The position numbers were made by a program, and so were the translations under genes. This document shows positions 27,776 to 36,907 of a stretch of 64,000 bases of DNA, piece after piece; position 1 is the stretch's first letter, and each line of letters begins with the position of its first letter. The stretch comes from Roseiarcus sp963820775 (GTDB lineage: Bacteria; Pseudomonadota; Alphaproteobacteria; Rhizobiales; Beijerinckiaceae). The notes under the pieces were generated by a model. It was not told where the DNA came from and ran no database searches. It worked only from the letters and a program-made list of their open reading frames with translations. Location of the stretch: contig CAWGBF010000012.1 of NCBI GenBank assembly GCA_963820775.1, forward strand, positions 62,001 through 126,000, given 5' to 3'.

Positions 27776-28123
27776 ATGGTCGGGATCCGGACGGTGATGA
27801 TTGCAATGCCGCCCATTTTCCGTGATATTCTCACGGAATTGATGGTTGGGCAGGGGACCCTCGACGTGGTTGGGGAGTTCGATACCCACGATGAACTCAA
27901 GGACCAATTACAGCAACTCGCGCCGGACCTCATTCTGATCAAGCTTCGCAGGAACGAAGGAGACGAAATCGGGCTAGGGCTCGCAAAAATTATACCAAGA
28001 GCGAAAGTAATCGCTTTCTCGAGCGACGCACGCGACGGATTCGTTTACCGCATGCCGCGTCGGCGTACTGCTTTGCTCGACGTCTCCCCAAGAACATTGG
28101 TCGACGCCATCATCGGATCTTGA
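27776..28123 (+). CDS. receiver-like single-domain protein without the phosphoacceptor Asp
   Basis: 115 residues with the CheY-like start RTVMIAMPPIFRDILTELMV, then DLILIKLRRNEGDEIGL, where the usual phosphoacceptor Asp (DLVLLDL type) is replaced by Lys, and KVIAFSSDARDGFVYRMPRR (the Ser/Ala beta4 end), TLVDAI. A phospho-independent or decayed receiver. It shares its overall look with the LuxR-type protein 1.5 kb upstream but has no DNA-binding domain. It precedes the eCIS operon; a regulatory link is possible but unproven. Confidence 0.6.
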   Translation: MVGIRTVMIAMPPIFRDILTELMVGQGTLDVVGEFDTHDELKDQLQQLAPDLILIKLRRNEGDEIGLGLAKIIPRAKVIAFSSDARDGFVYRMPRRRTALLDVSPRTLVDAIIGS

Positions 28124-28610
28124 CGATCGATGGGATTTGAAGCGGAATCTATATTTGAGAACTCTGACGTAAGCTGCCGGACAGCAGCTCCGTTTAAAAG
28201 ACGGAGCGAGCGATGACAAAGGCGAGACGTCGGATTGCCCCCGTAGTGAAGGCGAACGCGAATAAGCGCTGGAAGCGCTGTGGGGCAGGCTACAGCTGCG
28301 GACCTGGTGACATGCCACCAACTTATACCTACGGACTTAGAGCTTGACGGATACCCATGATCGGGTTGTAATTGTAGCAATTCCATTTTTTCCATGTTGG
28401 AAGGACATAAAGCCGCCGCAGCCTCGAAGGTGTAGATCCATGTCCCACCCCTTTTCGATCTAGAGGTGGATAGCGTCCCTCACAGGTTGGAAATTATTCT
28501 GGGTCCAAGCACTACCGCTCCCGGGGGCGAGCATTCTCAGTCTGCACAATAGAGAGCCGAACGACGCGCGAAATCTACTCTAGGGGCGCCGAAAACTGCA
28601 GGAGCGATAC
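28124..28610. promoter_or_regulatory. 487-base upstream region of the eCIS operon
   Basis: No gene seen on either strand. The region has mixed AT-rich and GC-rich blocks and ends with GCAGGAGCGATAC, the ribosome site of the first eCIS-region gene. The operon promoter is expected here; I could not pick a convincing -35/-10 pair. Confidence 0.4.
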
Positions 28611-29430
28611 ATGATGCCCGCGAAAAGCCCCGTCGATCAGCTCAAAGAATGGACCGACAAATTGGTCGCCGACCAATCCCAGAATACTGATCTCGCTAAA
28701 GAAATTGACCGGCTGAAGAATCAGATCGCGGATCTGAGCAAGACGGTCTCCGATATTGATCTGAAGAAACAAGCCTGGACGAACAGTATCCAGGCAGCCA
28801 ACCAGCAGCAGGCCGATCTCGCTGCCTACGTCAAGACCAAGACCACGATGCTTAAAGCCACCGTCGCCGATCCCAAGACGATCAGCGACGCCAAAGATGA
28901 AGCGATGAAAGAGCTTGGCGATCTGCAGGACGTGCTCGACAAAGCCAATAAGGCTCCTGCGGAAAAACAGGAGGATTGGGTGAAAGCCAAGGACGCTGCC
29001 GCCGATGCAGCCAACTCTTACAGCACCTACGCCAGCCTCGCCGCCGCTAATGACGCCATTCTGAAGGATCTGACTTCGGTCCGTGCCTCGGCCGACAAGG
29101 AAGGCGCGGCCAATAATGTCGCTCGCATGTATTTCCTGGTACTCGTGATGACCGATCTGCTGAATAAGATCAACCTGCCGGCCCCGGACGACTATACTAC
29201 TGAACTCAACAACCGCGCGTCGGCGCTGAGCACCACCAGCCAGAACGAAAAGCTGGCCAAGATCGCTGCCGATAAAGCCGCGGCTGATGCGACACAGGCG
29301 CAGAAGGCGCTCGACGAGGCCCGCGCCTCGTGGCGGCAGAAGGTGCTCGAACTCTATTCCCAACGGCGGTGCGGCCGCAGCGGCCCCGGGTCCCGCTCCA
29401 GCCCCGGCGCCAGCACATGCCGGCGCGTGA
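28611..29430 (+). CDS. coiled-coil protein at the head of the eCIS operon (one frameshift near the 3' end)
   Basis: About 272 residues. Long heptad-rich helices at residues 5-60 (KEIDRLKNQIADLSKTVSDI) and 85-140 and 195-245, with no signal peptide. After one extra base near 29350 the frame continues as a proline/alanine tail (PNGGAAAAAPGPAPAPAPA) ending TGA 29430; the alternative frame gives an arginine-rich nonsense tail. Such proteins occur in eCIS operons without an assigned role. It could stand in for the tape measure, which I otherwise do not find, though it is short for that. Confidence 0.6.
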
Positions 29431-29484
29431 TGACCAGATCCACTTTCAGCCGCTGTTTGCGGGCGGCGTTTATTGGGAGGACGC

Positions 29485-29655
29485 ATGCTTTCTCACGCGC
29501 TGACAATCGTGATGAACGAGCTGGAGACGCATCTCACCGAGACTTATGGCGCGCCAGCGGTCGCGCCGCAGGTTGTTCTCTGAAACGTCGCGGAGGGCGT
29601 CGCGGGAGCTGCCGCGGGCATGGCGCCGCGCGCGGTACTCGCCGTCTCGATGGTG
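29485..29655 (+). pseudogene. DUF4255 (Pvc16/Afp16 N-terminal) remnant
   Basis: Begins MLSHALTIVMNELETHLTET, the standard start of DUF4255 cap proteins, after GGGAGG. A TGA at 29581-29583 stands where GGA (Gly) is expected (VVL-stop-NVAEGV), and the reading stops being DUF4255-like after about 60 residues, running into the start of the next small gene. An intact DUF4255 gene is at 33558, so this is a decayed second copy. Confidence 0.65.
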
Positions 29656-29656
29656 C

Positions 29657-29863
29657 GTGACCATCCTCCACTACCTCGCGCAGAACCATGACGCAGCCGA
29701 CACCGTGCGAGGAATTATGAGCTGGTGGTTGCCGCCGCAGGACCGCAACGCCGACCGCGCGATCGTCGAGCGTGTTCTCAAAAAGCTGGCGGCGGAGGGA
29801 TTCGTGGCCGTCACGCGACTTGCGGACGGAACCGTTTTCTACCACCGGCTCGCCAGCGTCTGA
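29657..29863 (+). CDS. small winged-helix-like protein in the eCIS operon
   Basis: 68 residues from GTG 29657: HYLAQNHDAADTVRGIMSWW, then RAIVERVLKKLAAEGFVAVT and a hairpin RLADGTVFYHRL. The order of helices and the terminal two-strand wing suggest a winged helix. Similar short proteins precede sheath genes in eCIS and phage-tail-like clusters; I know of no assigned role. It could be a regulator of the operon. No good ribosome site, so translation may be coupled to the decayed DUF4255 reading frame. Confidence 0.55.
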   Translation: MTILHYLAQNHDAADTVRGIMSWWLPPQDRNADRAIVERVLKKLAAEGFVAVTRLADGTVFYHRLASV

Positions 29864-29905
29864 AGGAGCTGTTTCGTTTGAAACGTACAATGGAAGGAAT
29901 TTTCA

Positions 29906-31432
29906 ATGCCGGTCCCCCTCAGTTATCCTGGTGTCTATATAGAAGAGTTGCCGAGCGGCGTGCACACCATCACCGGCGTCGCAACCTCGATCACCGCGTT
30001 CATCGGAAGCGCGCCGCGCGGACAGACCGACACGCCGGTCAATGTCCAGAGTTTTGCGGAGTTCAGCCGAACCTTCGGCGGTCTCTGGGTGGGCAGCACG
30101 GTGGGCTATGCGGTCTACGATTTCTTCCAGAACGGCGGCAGCCAGGCGTTGATCGTGCGCGTGGCGCACAGCAACGCGGTGCCCGCGAAAGCCAATGTGG
30201 ACACGCTGCCGCTGATTGCGCAGAGCGCCGGGCTATGGGGCAACAAGCTGCAGGGCACCACGGAGATCTTCTCCGCCGGCCCGCCCATCGTCTTCAACCT
30301 GACCATCAAGGACACCGGCAGCGGCGTGAGCGAGACGTTCCTCAACCTCTCGCTCGATAAGACCAGTCCGCGCTATTTTGTGAATGTACTCGCGGACAGT
30401 TCCAACCTGGTCGTTCTAGACCCGGCGGGGACATTGCCGACGACGGTCGCCGCCAAGAGCGCGGTCGTCTTCGGCGGCGGTCTGGACGGCGATCCGATCG
30501 GCGACGCCGACATATCGGACGCAGCGACGCTGCAGGCCGTCAAGCGCGGATTGTGGGCTCTGGACCGGGCCGAACTGTTCAATCTTCTGTGCATCCCTCC
30601 GTTCATCGATAAGAACGGCGACGTCGAGGACATCGGGGACAAGACGCGCATTGCCGCGACCAAATACTGCGAAGACCGCCGGGCGTTCCACATCCTCGAT
30701 CCGCTGCTGGCCTGGACGAACCAGGCGGCCGTCCTCGACGCGACCAAGGGGATTGCGGGCACGACCTGGGGCCAGTCACCCTCCGCCAACGCGGCGCTGT
30801 ACTTCCCGATGCTGCTCGAGAGCGATCCGCTCCGCAACAACCAGATCGGCACCTTCGCGGCCTGTGGCGCGATCGCCGGCGTGATGGCGCGCACCGACGC
30901 GTCGCGCGGAGTTTGGAAGGCGCCCGCGGGCATCAACGCGACGCTCGTCGGCGCGCTCGGGCTCAGCGTCGACCTCACCGACGGCGAGAACGGCAACCTC
31001 AACCAGAAGGGCGTCAACTGCCTGCGCGCCTTCTCCACCTTCGGCAGGGTGGTATGGGGCGCGCGCACGACGAACGGCTCCGACCAGCTCGCCGATCAAT
31101 GGAAATACGTCCCGGTCCGCCGCCTGGCGCTCTTTCTCGAAGAGAGCCTCTATCGAGGCATGCAATGGGTCGTGTTCGAGCCCAACGACGAGCCGCTCTG
31201 GGGACAGATCCGCCTCAATATCGGCGCCTTCATGCAGGGGCTGTTCCGCCAGGGCGCCTTCCAGGGAACGTCGGCGAAGGACGCCTATTTCGTCAAATGC
31301 GACAAGGAAACCACGACGAAGAACGACATCGATCTCGGCGTCGTCAACATCGTGGTCGGTTTCGCGCCGGTGAAACCCGCCGAATTCGTTGTTCTTCAAA
31401 TCCAGCAGATGGCTGGACAGATCCAGACCTAA
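29906..31432 (+). CDS. eCIS contractile sheath protein
   Basis: Forms the sheath whose contraction drives the tube outward. 508 residues, starting PLSYPGVYIEELPSGVHTIT, the sheath N-terminal arm. The central region carries YAVYDFFQNGGSQALIVRVA and LLCIPPFIDKNGDVED. The C-terminal sheath core carries GRVVWGARTTNGSDQLADQW-KYVPVRRLALFLEESLYRGM-QWVVFEPNDEPLW. One sheath gene is present, as in MAC- or Algo-type systems; AFP and PVC have three. Uninterrupted. Confidence 0.95.
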   Translation: MPVPLSYPGVYIEELPSGVHTITGVATSITAFIGSAPRGQTDTPVNVQSFAEFSRTFGGLWVGSTVGYAVYDFFQNGGSQALIVRVAHSNAVPAKANVDTLPLIAQSAGLWGNKLQGTTEIFSAGPPIVFNLTIKDTGSGVSETFLNLSLDKTSPRYFVNVLADSSNLVVLDPAGTLPTTVAAKSAVVFGGGLDGDPIGDADISDAATLQAVKRGLWALDRAELFNLLCIPPFIDKNGDVEDIGDKTRIAATKYCEDRRAFHILDPLLAWTNQAAVLDATKGIAGTTWGQSPSANAALYFPMLLESDPLRNNQIGTFAACGAIAGVMARTDASRGVWKAPAGINATLVGALGLSVDLTDGENGNLNQKGVNCLRAFSTFGRVVWGARTTNGSDQLADQWKYVPVRRLALFLEESLYRGMQWVVFEPNDEPLWGQIRLNIGAFMQGLFRQGAFQGTSAKDAYFVKCDKETTTKNDIDLGVVNIVVGFAPVKPAEFVVLQIQQMAGQIQT

Positions 31433-31444
31433 GCGAGGGAAGTC

Positions 31445-31972
31445 ATGGCTCAGTTCAGCGTCAACTCATATCGCTTCGACCCGTACAAGAACTTCAAGTT
31501 CCGGCTGAAATGGGACAATATTTATGTCGCAGGGATCAGCAAGGTGACGGGGCTGAAGCGCACCACCGAAGTGGTGAAGCACCGCGAAGGTGGCGATCCG
31601 TCTTCGAGCCGTAAATCGCCCGGCCGCACGGAATACGACGCGATCACGCTCGAGCGCGGCGTCACCCATGACGTCGCCTTCGAGCAATGGGCGAACAAGG
31701 TGTGGAACTACGGTTCCGGCCTCGGCTCGGAGGTTTCGCTCAAGGACTTCCGCAAGGACCTCTATCTCGAGTTCTACAACGAGGCGGGCCAGCTCGCGAT
31801 CGCCTACAAGATCTACCGCTGCTGGGTATCGGAATGGCAGGCGATGCCGGATCTCGACGCCAACGCCAATGCGGTGGCGATCCAGCACATCAAGCTCGAA
31901 AACGAAGGCTGGGAGCGCGACTACGAGGTGCCCGAACCGACCGAGCCGAGCTTCACGGAGCCGGCAGGCTGA
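31445..31972 (+). CDS. eCIS inner tube protein (gp19/Hcp-like)
   Basis: Stacks as hexamers to form the inner tube. 175 residues, beginning MAQFSVNSYRFDPYKNFKFR, with KVTGLKRTTEVVKHREGGDP, SPGRTEYDAITLERGVTHD, FEQWANKVW and the C-terminal YRCWVSEWQAMPDLDANANA, all standard for the T4 gp19 family. 13 bases after the sheath. Only one full gp19-type tube is seen. Confidence 0.95.
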   Translation: MAQFSVNSYRFDPYKNFKFRLKWDNIYVAGISKVTGLKRTTEVVKHREGGDPSSSRKSPGRTEYDAITLERGVTHDVAFEQWANKVWNYGSGLGSEVSLKDFRKDLYLEFYNEAGQLAIAYKIYRCWVSEWQAMPDLDANANAVAIQHIKLENEGWERDYEVPEPTEPSFTEPAG

Positions 31973-31978
31973 CGGTCG

Positions 31979-32824
31979 ATGCGCGTGCCGCCGGCTCCCG
32001 AGCTGCTCGACATCTGGGAGCAGGCGCAGCACCAGCCGCTGCCGACGCGGATGCTGTGTCTGCTCGCGGCGGCAATGCCCGAAACGCACGGCGCTGAGCT
32101 GGGCGCGCTCCCGATCGGACGACGCAACGCTTTGCTGCTCGACCTTCGCGAGCGTGCATTCGGGTCCGGTCTCGCATTCGTCGCGGAGTGTCCGTGCTGC
32201 GGTTCCGATCTGGAACTCGCCTTTGCGGTCACCGACATTCGCGTGGCGGCGCCGGACGATGCCGAGCTGTGCGTCGAAGCCGAGGGCTATCGGGCGCAGT
32301 TCCGGCTGCCGGCGAGCGACGACCTGCTTGCGATCCTGCGCGAACATCCGCAGCGTGCGCCCGCGGCCCTTCTGCAACGCTGCCTGCTCGATCTTCGCAC
32401 GCCGGACGGCGAATGCGGCGACGCGGCGGCGTTGCCGCCCTCCATCGTCGCCGCGATCGACGCCCGGATGGCGACCGCCGATCCGCAGGCCGACATCCGT
32501 TTCGAGACGGCTTGTCCGTCCTGCGCCCATGCGTGGCATCCGACATTCGATGTCGCGAACTTCCTGTGGCAGGAAATCCATGCCTGGGCGAAGGAGGCAT
32601 TGCGCAACGTCCACAGCCTGGCGCGCGCGTATGGCTGGCGGGAGACGGACGTTCTCGCGCTCAGCCCGACAAGGCGGCGGATCTATCTGGAGCTGGCGCG
32701 ATCAGCGAAACGTCGCTCCGTCCGAACTTTCTCGGCCGCCTGGTCGACGAGGCGTTCGGCGTCGAGCCGGTCCTCCGGCCGCGCAAGCAATCTCTGTTCG
32801 AGCCGGCTCCCACCGCCTGGTTAG
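31979..32824 (+). CDS. T4 gp26-like baseplate protein with two zinc-ribbon CPxC motifs; natural stop lost
   Basis: Baseplate-core candidate found beside the tube in eCIS. Residues 1-240 are family-like. ECPCCGSDLELAF (about 66-78) and ACPSCAHAWHPTF (about 178-190) form one likely zinc site. The family end is YGWRETDVLALSPTRRRIYL-EL. At 32701-32704 the sequence is ATCA where an ATGA stop/start overlap is expected. The TGA is thereby lost and the frame runs on for 40 meaningless residues to 32824. With G at 32703 the protein would have 241 residues. Confidence 0.8.
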   Translation: MRVPPAPELLDIWEQAQHQPLPTRMLCLLAAAMPETHGAELGALPIGRRNALLLDLRERAFGSGLAFVAECPCCGSDLELAFAVTDIRVAAPDDAELCVEAEGYRAQFRLPASDDLLAILREHPQRAPAALLQRCLLDLRTPDGECGDAAALPPSIVAAIDARMATADPQADIRFETACPSCAHAWHPTFDVANFLWQEIHAWAKEALRNVHSLARAYGWRETDVLALSPTRRRIYLELARSAKRRSVRTFSAAWSTRRSASSRSSGRASNLCSSRLPPPG

Positions 32825-33561
32825 GCCAGGACGAGCAGACTGGCACGTCGGGCCCCGCAAACGGCGATCCGCCGTTGGAACGAATGCTCATCCGGAGTGA
32901 TCCCGCGCCGCGGGAGATCGAGGAGCCCTACCGCGATTTCCAGCCGCGACGCGACGCGACCGAGGAGCCGTCGCAGATCGACGCGCGCCCGCTCGCGCCT
33001 CCAGACGCGCAAGCGCCGCCGGACATCGCGCTGCCTGAGTGCGCCGAACCTCGCGTTGAGGCGCCATCGCTCGTGCCGGCACGGCCGGTGCCAAGCGTCG
33101 CGCCGCCGGTGCCCCTGGCGCGCCGATCCCTGCAGGTGAACGTCGAGGTGCCTGCGCACGTCGCGAGCCGCGAAGCGGACGCGGCTGCGGGGTTCGTGCA
33201 CGACCCAGTCGGGCTCGAACCGCAAGCGGCGATCCCCATAACGGCGCGGCGATCACCCGCTCAGCGCGTGGCACCCGAGCGGATCGCCCGAGAAACTAGG
33301 CCCTCCGTCGAGGAGGGCCCTGCGGCGCTGCTTGCCAAGCCGATCGCGCAGGAGATCATCGCGCAGTTCTCGCTGGATGCGGCGCCGACCGAGGCCGTCG
33401 TAATCGCGCCGGAGGCGACGCAGCAGGGCCCCACTGTCGTAAACGTCACCATCGGACGTGTCGAAGTGCGCGCGGCGCAGGTACAGGCGCGAAGCGTGGA
33501 ACGGCGCGGCCAGAAGCCCCTGAGCCTCGACGATTATCTGAAGCGGCGGACCGGACAATGA
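32701..33561 (+). CDS. proline-rich eCIS protein without a proper start codon
   Basis: 287 residues, SETSLRPNFLGRLVDEAFGV at the N-terminus, a long disordered Pro/Ala/Glu middle, and the conserved end VVNVTIGRVEVRAAQVQA then KPLSLDDYLKRR. The C-terminal IGRVEVRA ... SLDDYL pattern recurs in eCIS and phage-tail-like operons between tube and cap genes; role not known. The expected first codon ATG reads ATC at 32701-32703. No better start lies just upstream. It overlaps the next gene by ATGA at 33558. Confidence 0.75.
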   Translation: MSETSLRPNFLGRLVDEAFGVEPVLRPRKQSLFEPAPTAWLGQDEQTGTSGPANGDPPLERMLIRSDPAPREIEEPYRDFQPRRDATEEPSQIDARPLAPPDAQAPPDIALPECAEPRVEAPSLVPARPVPSVAPPVPLARRSLQVNVEVPAHVASREADAAAGFVHDPVGLEPQAAIPITARRSPAQRVAPERIARETRPSVEEGPAALLAKPIAQEIIAQFSLDAAPTEAVVIAPEATQQGPTVVNVTIGRVEVRAAQVQARSVERRGQKPLSLDDYLKRRTGQ

Positions 33562-34805
33562 GCAATTCTCTCGCCTTTGCCGCGACCACAGCTACACTGC
33601 GCAATCTGCTGCAGACACAGATCCCGCTGCTCGACACGGACCTCTCCGATCTCGAGGTGACGACGCAGCCGCTCGACCTGGCGCGCAAGAACGTCACCAA
33701 ATCGCAGCTCAACCTCTTTCTCTATCAGACCGTCATCAACGGCGGCTGGCGCAACCTCGCGACGCCGGGCCAGGTCCGCCCGGGGGAGGCCGCCGCACCG
33801 CCTCTGCCGCTCAACCTTCACTATCTCATCACCGCTTATGGACGCGGCGACGTCGGCGACGGCGTCGACCACCGCGTGCTCGGCACCGCGATGAGCGTGT
33901 TGCACGACAATCCCGTACTCGACCGCTCGGCGATCGCGGCCGCGCTCGCAAAGAACGATCTCGGCGCCCAGTTCGAATCGCTGCGCGTCACCATGCTGCC
34001 GTTTAGCGTCGACGAATTATCCAAGCTCTGGATGATCTTTCAGAGCCAGTACCGCATCTCGGCCGCCTATGAAGTCACCGTCGTCCTTATCGACAGCCTG
34101 GCGCCGATCCGATCGCCGCTGCCGGTGCTGCAGCGCGGCCAGGGCGACCGCGGCGTGACGACTTTCGCCGGCAGCTTGCCGAGCCTGACCGGTATCGGTC
34201 TCCCGCGATCCCAGCCCGCCGCAAGGCTCGGCGAGGACATCACCGTGCAGGGCACGCAACTCACCACGCAGAACGCGGCCGTTCGCTTCACGACCCAACG
34301 CCGCGCCGCGCCGGTCGAACTGGTGCCGACGCCCGCCGATAACGGGCGCCTTGCGGTGCATATTCCGAACAAGGCCGAGGACATCACTGTCCTGACCAAC
34401 TGGGCGCCGGGTCAGTATGCCGCCGGGCTGGTGCTGCGGCCTCCCGGCCTGCCAGAGTTGCCGAGTAACGAGGTCGCTTTCGCTTTGGCGCCGCAGGTGA
34501 CTGTGACGCCCAACAACGCACCGGCGGGCGCCGTCAATCTGACTTTGACCTGCGAACCCAGGATCGCGGAAGGGCAGCGCATCCTGCTGCTGTTCGGCGA
34601 TCGCCAGGTCGGGCCGAGCACGGTGACGACTCCCGCCGACACGACTAAGCCGACGACGCTCACCTTCGTTGTGCCGAACGTCGTGGCCGCGACCTACGTC
34701 GTGCGGCTCCGGGTCGACGGCGTCGATAGCATCCCCGTCTCCTACAGCGGCACGCCGCCCACGCCGTCCTTCGACGCAGCCCAGAAAGTGGTCGTCACAC
34801 CATGA
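33558..34805 (+). CDS. DUF4255 tube/sheath terminator (Afp16/Pvc16-like) with C-terminal IPT/TIG-like domains
   Basis: Cap that ends tube and sheath growth. 415 residues. The N-terminal 190 are DUF4255 (LRNLLQTQIPLLDTDLSDLE, LNLFLYQTVINGGWRN, LNLHYLITAYGRG, AAYEVTVVLIDS). The rest is two beta-sandwich repeats of IPT/TIG type, visible as ARLGEDITVQGTQLT... and VTPNNAPAGAVNLTLTCEP. The C-terminal addition is usual in the larger eCIS variants. ATGA overlaps on both sides show tight coupling. Confidence 0.9.
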   Translation: MSNSLAFAATTATLRNLLQTQIPLLDTDLSDLEVTTQPLDLARKNVTKSQLNLFLYQTVINGGWRNLATPGQVRPGEAAAPPLPLNLHYLITAYGRGDVGDGVDHRVLGTAMSVLHDNPVLDRSAIAAALAKNDLGAQFESLRVTMLPFSVDELSKLWMIFQSQYRISAAYEVTVVLIDSLAPIRSPLPVLQRGQGDRGVTTFAGSLPSLTGIGLPRSQPAARLGEDITVQGTQLTTQNAAVRFTTQRRAAPVELVPTPADNGRLAVHIPNKAEDITVLTNWAPGQYAAGLVLRPPGLPELPSNEVAFALAPQVTVTPNNAPAGAVNLTLTCEPRIAEGQRILLLFGDRQVGPSTVTTPADTTKPTTLTFVVPNVVAATYVVRLRVDGVDSIPVSYSGTPPTPSFDAAQKVVVTP

Positions 34806-36907
34806 GCGAGCTGAAGCAATGGCTGGCCGCCAACAGCCGCTTTCTTGCGGCCGAGCTCGACGCGCTGCGCGGCCGTCTCGAGCGGCTGGCCGGAGCCGAT
34901 ACGCCGAGCGTCCCCGAAAGGCGCGACAAGCCGGCTGAACTCGCCAGGCCAAAACCTTGGCGCGCGCGCCTCTTCTCGCCGAAAGCGGAGGCGACGCCGC
35001 TGCCCGCGCTACCGCCGGGGCATCCTGAACCCGAGGAGGCGAAGCCTCCTGTGGCGGCCGCCGCCGAGACCGGCGAGCCGCCGCCGGCCTTGATGGTGCT
35101 GGCGCGGCGGCTGGACCTGAGCGAATTCGAGCGCAATACGCTCTTTCTTTGCGCCGCGATGGAGCTGGACACGCGCATGGGCTCGCTCTGCGCCAGGGCC
35201 CAGCACGATCCGCAGCGCCCCTATCCCACCTTCGCGCTGGCGATGTCGTTGCTCGACCAGCCGACCTGGGACGCGCTCTCGCCGGAGCGGCCGCTGCGGT
35301 TCTGGCGGCTCGTCGAGATCAACCAGCCGGGCGCCGAACCCCTGATCGCCAGCGCGCTGCGCGCAGACGAGCGCATAGTCGCCTACATCAAGGGCCTCAA
35401 CTATCTCGACGATCGCTTGGCACCGCGGGTAAGCGCAGAGCCCGCAACCGGCTCCGCGCTGCCGCCGTCGCAGGCCGCGCTCGCCGACACAATCGTCGAG
35501 CACCTGCAACGCCGTGACCGCAACAGAGGCCCGCCCGTCTATCAGCTCATCGGCAGCGACCGGACCAGCAAGAACGCCATCGCGCAGCAGGCGATGGGTC
35601 GGCTTGGCATCACCCTCTACCGCATCATGGCCGACGCTCTGCCCGCGCCCTCCTCGGACCACGAGACGTTCGTGCGGCTGTGGCAGCGCGAATGCGCGCT
35701 CCTGTCCATCGCGCTCTACATCGATTGCTCGCAGCAGGACCGCGCGGCCAATCCCGGCGTCGCCGCCACGGTCCAGAGTTTCCTGCGACGCGACGCCGGC
35801 ATCGTCTTCCTCGACACACTGGAACCCTGGCCGGACCTCAGCCCGGACGTGCTTACCGTGCAGCCGTACAAGCCGACACCGTCGGAGCAACAGGCCGCCT
35901 GGACGGTCGCGCTGGGCGACGAGGCGGGGACCCTGCCGGCCCGGCTTGCCGCCCAGTTCAATCTCGACACGGCGACGATCGACGCCATCGCGTCCAACGC
36001 TGATCCGCGCGTCGCCGGCGGCGCCGACGCGTTACGACTGCGCGTCTGGGACGCCTGCGTCAGCCATTCGCGCCCGGCGCTCGACCAACTCGCCCAGCCG
36101 ATCGACGCGAAGGCGACGTGGGACGATTTGGTGCTGCCTGCGACGGAGACGACGTCGCTGCGCCAGATCGCCGACCAGGTTGGCGCGCGCATGCAAGTCT
36201 ACGACGAGTGGGGCTTTCGCGAACGCATGAACCGCGGGCTCGGCATCAGCGTGCTGTTCGCGGGGGAGAGCGGTTGCGGCAAGACGATGGCGGCAGAGGT
36301 GATCGCCAACGAGCTCCGCCTGGCTCTGTTCCGCATCGACCTCTCCGCCGTGGTGAGCAAGTTCATCGGCGAGACCGAGAAAAACCTGCGCAAGCTGTTC
36401 GACGCGGCCGAGGGCGGCGGCGCCATTCTGTTCTTCGACGAAGCCGATGCGCTGTTCGGACGGCGCAGCGAGGTCAAGGACAGCCACGATCGTTACGCCA
36501 ACATCGAAATCAACTACCTCCTGCAGCGCATGGAATCCTATCGCGGTCTCGCGATTCTCGCGACCAACATGAAGTCTGCGATGGACAACGCGTTCTTGCG
36601 CCGGCTGCGCTTTATCGTCAACTTCCCGTTCCCCGGCATGGCCGAGCGCGAGGCGATCTGGCGCAAGGTTTTTCCCGCGCGCACGCCGCTCGAGGATCTG
36701 GACTTCGCAAGGCTCGCGCGACTGAACTTGACCGGCGGCAGCATCCACAACATCGCGCTCCACGCGGCGTTCCTCGCCGCGCATGCCGGCACGGCTGTGA
36801 CGATGGCGGTCGTGCTCGACGCGGCACGCGGCGAGTTCCGCCGCTTCGAGAAGCCGATCAACGAGGTCGATTTCCGCCAGCTCTCGAAGGTGGAGGCCAA
36901 GCAGTGA
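34802..36907 (+). CDS. AAA+ ATPase of the eCIS (Afp15/Pvc15-like)
   Basis: ATPase thought to load or remodel cargo proteins and to act in assembly. 701 residues. The N-terminal 420 are a degenerate region with DUF4157-partner-like helices. The C-terminal AAA module has Walker A FAGESGCGKTMAAEV (about 485), Walker B AILFFDEADALFGRR (about 540), sensor 1 LAILATNMK and arginine finger in LRRLRFIVNFPFP. In other eCIS the ATPase is needed for cargo stability or packing, consistent with its place just before the cargo genes. Confidence 0.92.
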   Translation: MSELKQWLAANSRFLAAELDALRGRLERLAGADTPSVPERRDKPAELARPKPWRARLFSPKAEATPLPALPPGHPEPEEAKPPVAAAAETGEPPPALMVLARRLDLSEFERNTLFLCAAMELDTRMGSLCARAQHDPQRPYPTFALAMSLLDQPTWDALSPERPLRFWRLVEINQPGAEPLIASALRADERIVAYIKGLNYLDDRLAPRVSAEPATGSALPPSQAALADTIVEHLQRRDRNRGPPVYQLIGSDRTSKNAIAQQAMGRLGITLYRIMADALPAPSSDHETFVRLWQRECALLSIALYIDCSQQDRAANPGVAATVQSFLRRDAGIVFLDTLEPWPDLSPDVLTVQPYKPTPSEQQAAWTVALGDEAGTLPARLAAQFNLDTATIDAIASNADPRVAGGADALRLRVWDACVSHSRPALDQLAQPIDAKATWDDLVLPATETTSLRQIADQVGARMQVYDEWGFRERMNRGLGISVLFAGESGCGKTMAAEVIANELRLALFRIDLSAVVSKFIGETEKNLRKLFDAAEGGGAILFFDEADALFGRRSEVKDSHDRYANIEINYLLQRMESYRGLAILATNMKSAMDNAFLRRLRFIVNFPFPGMAEREAIWRKVFPARTPLEDLDFARLARLNLTGGSIHNIALHAAFLAAHAGTAVTMAVVLDAARGEFRRFEKPINEVDFRQLSKVEAKQ

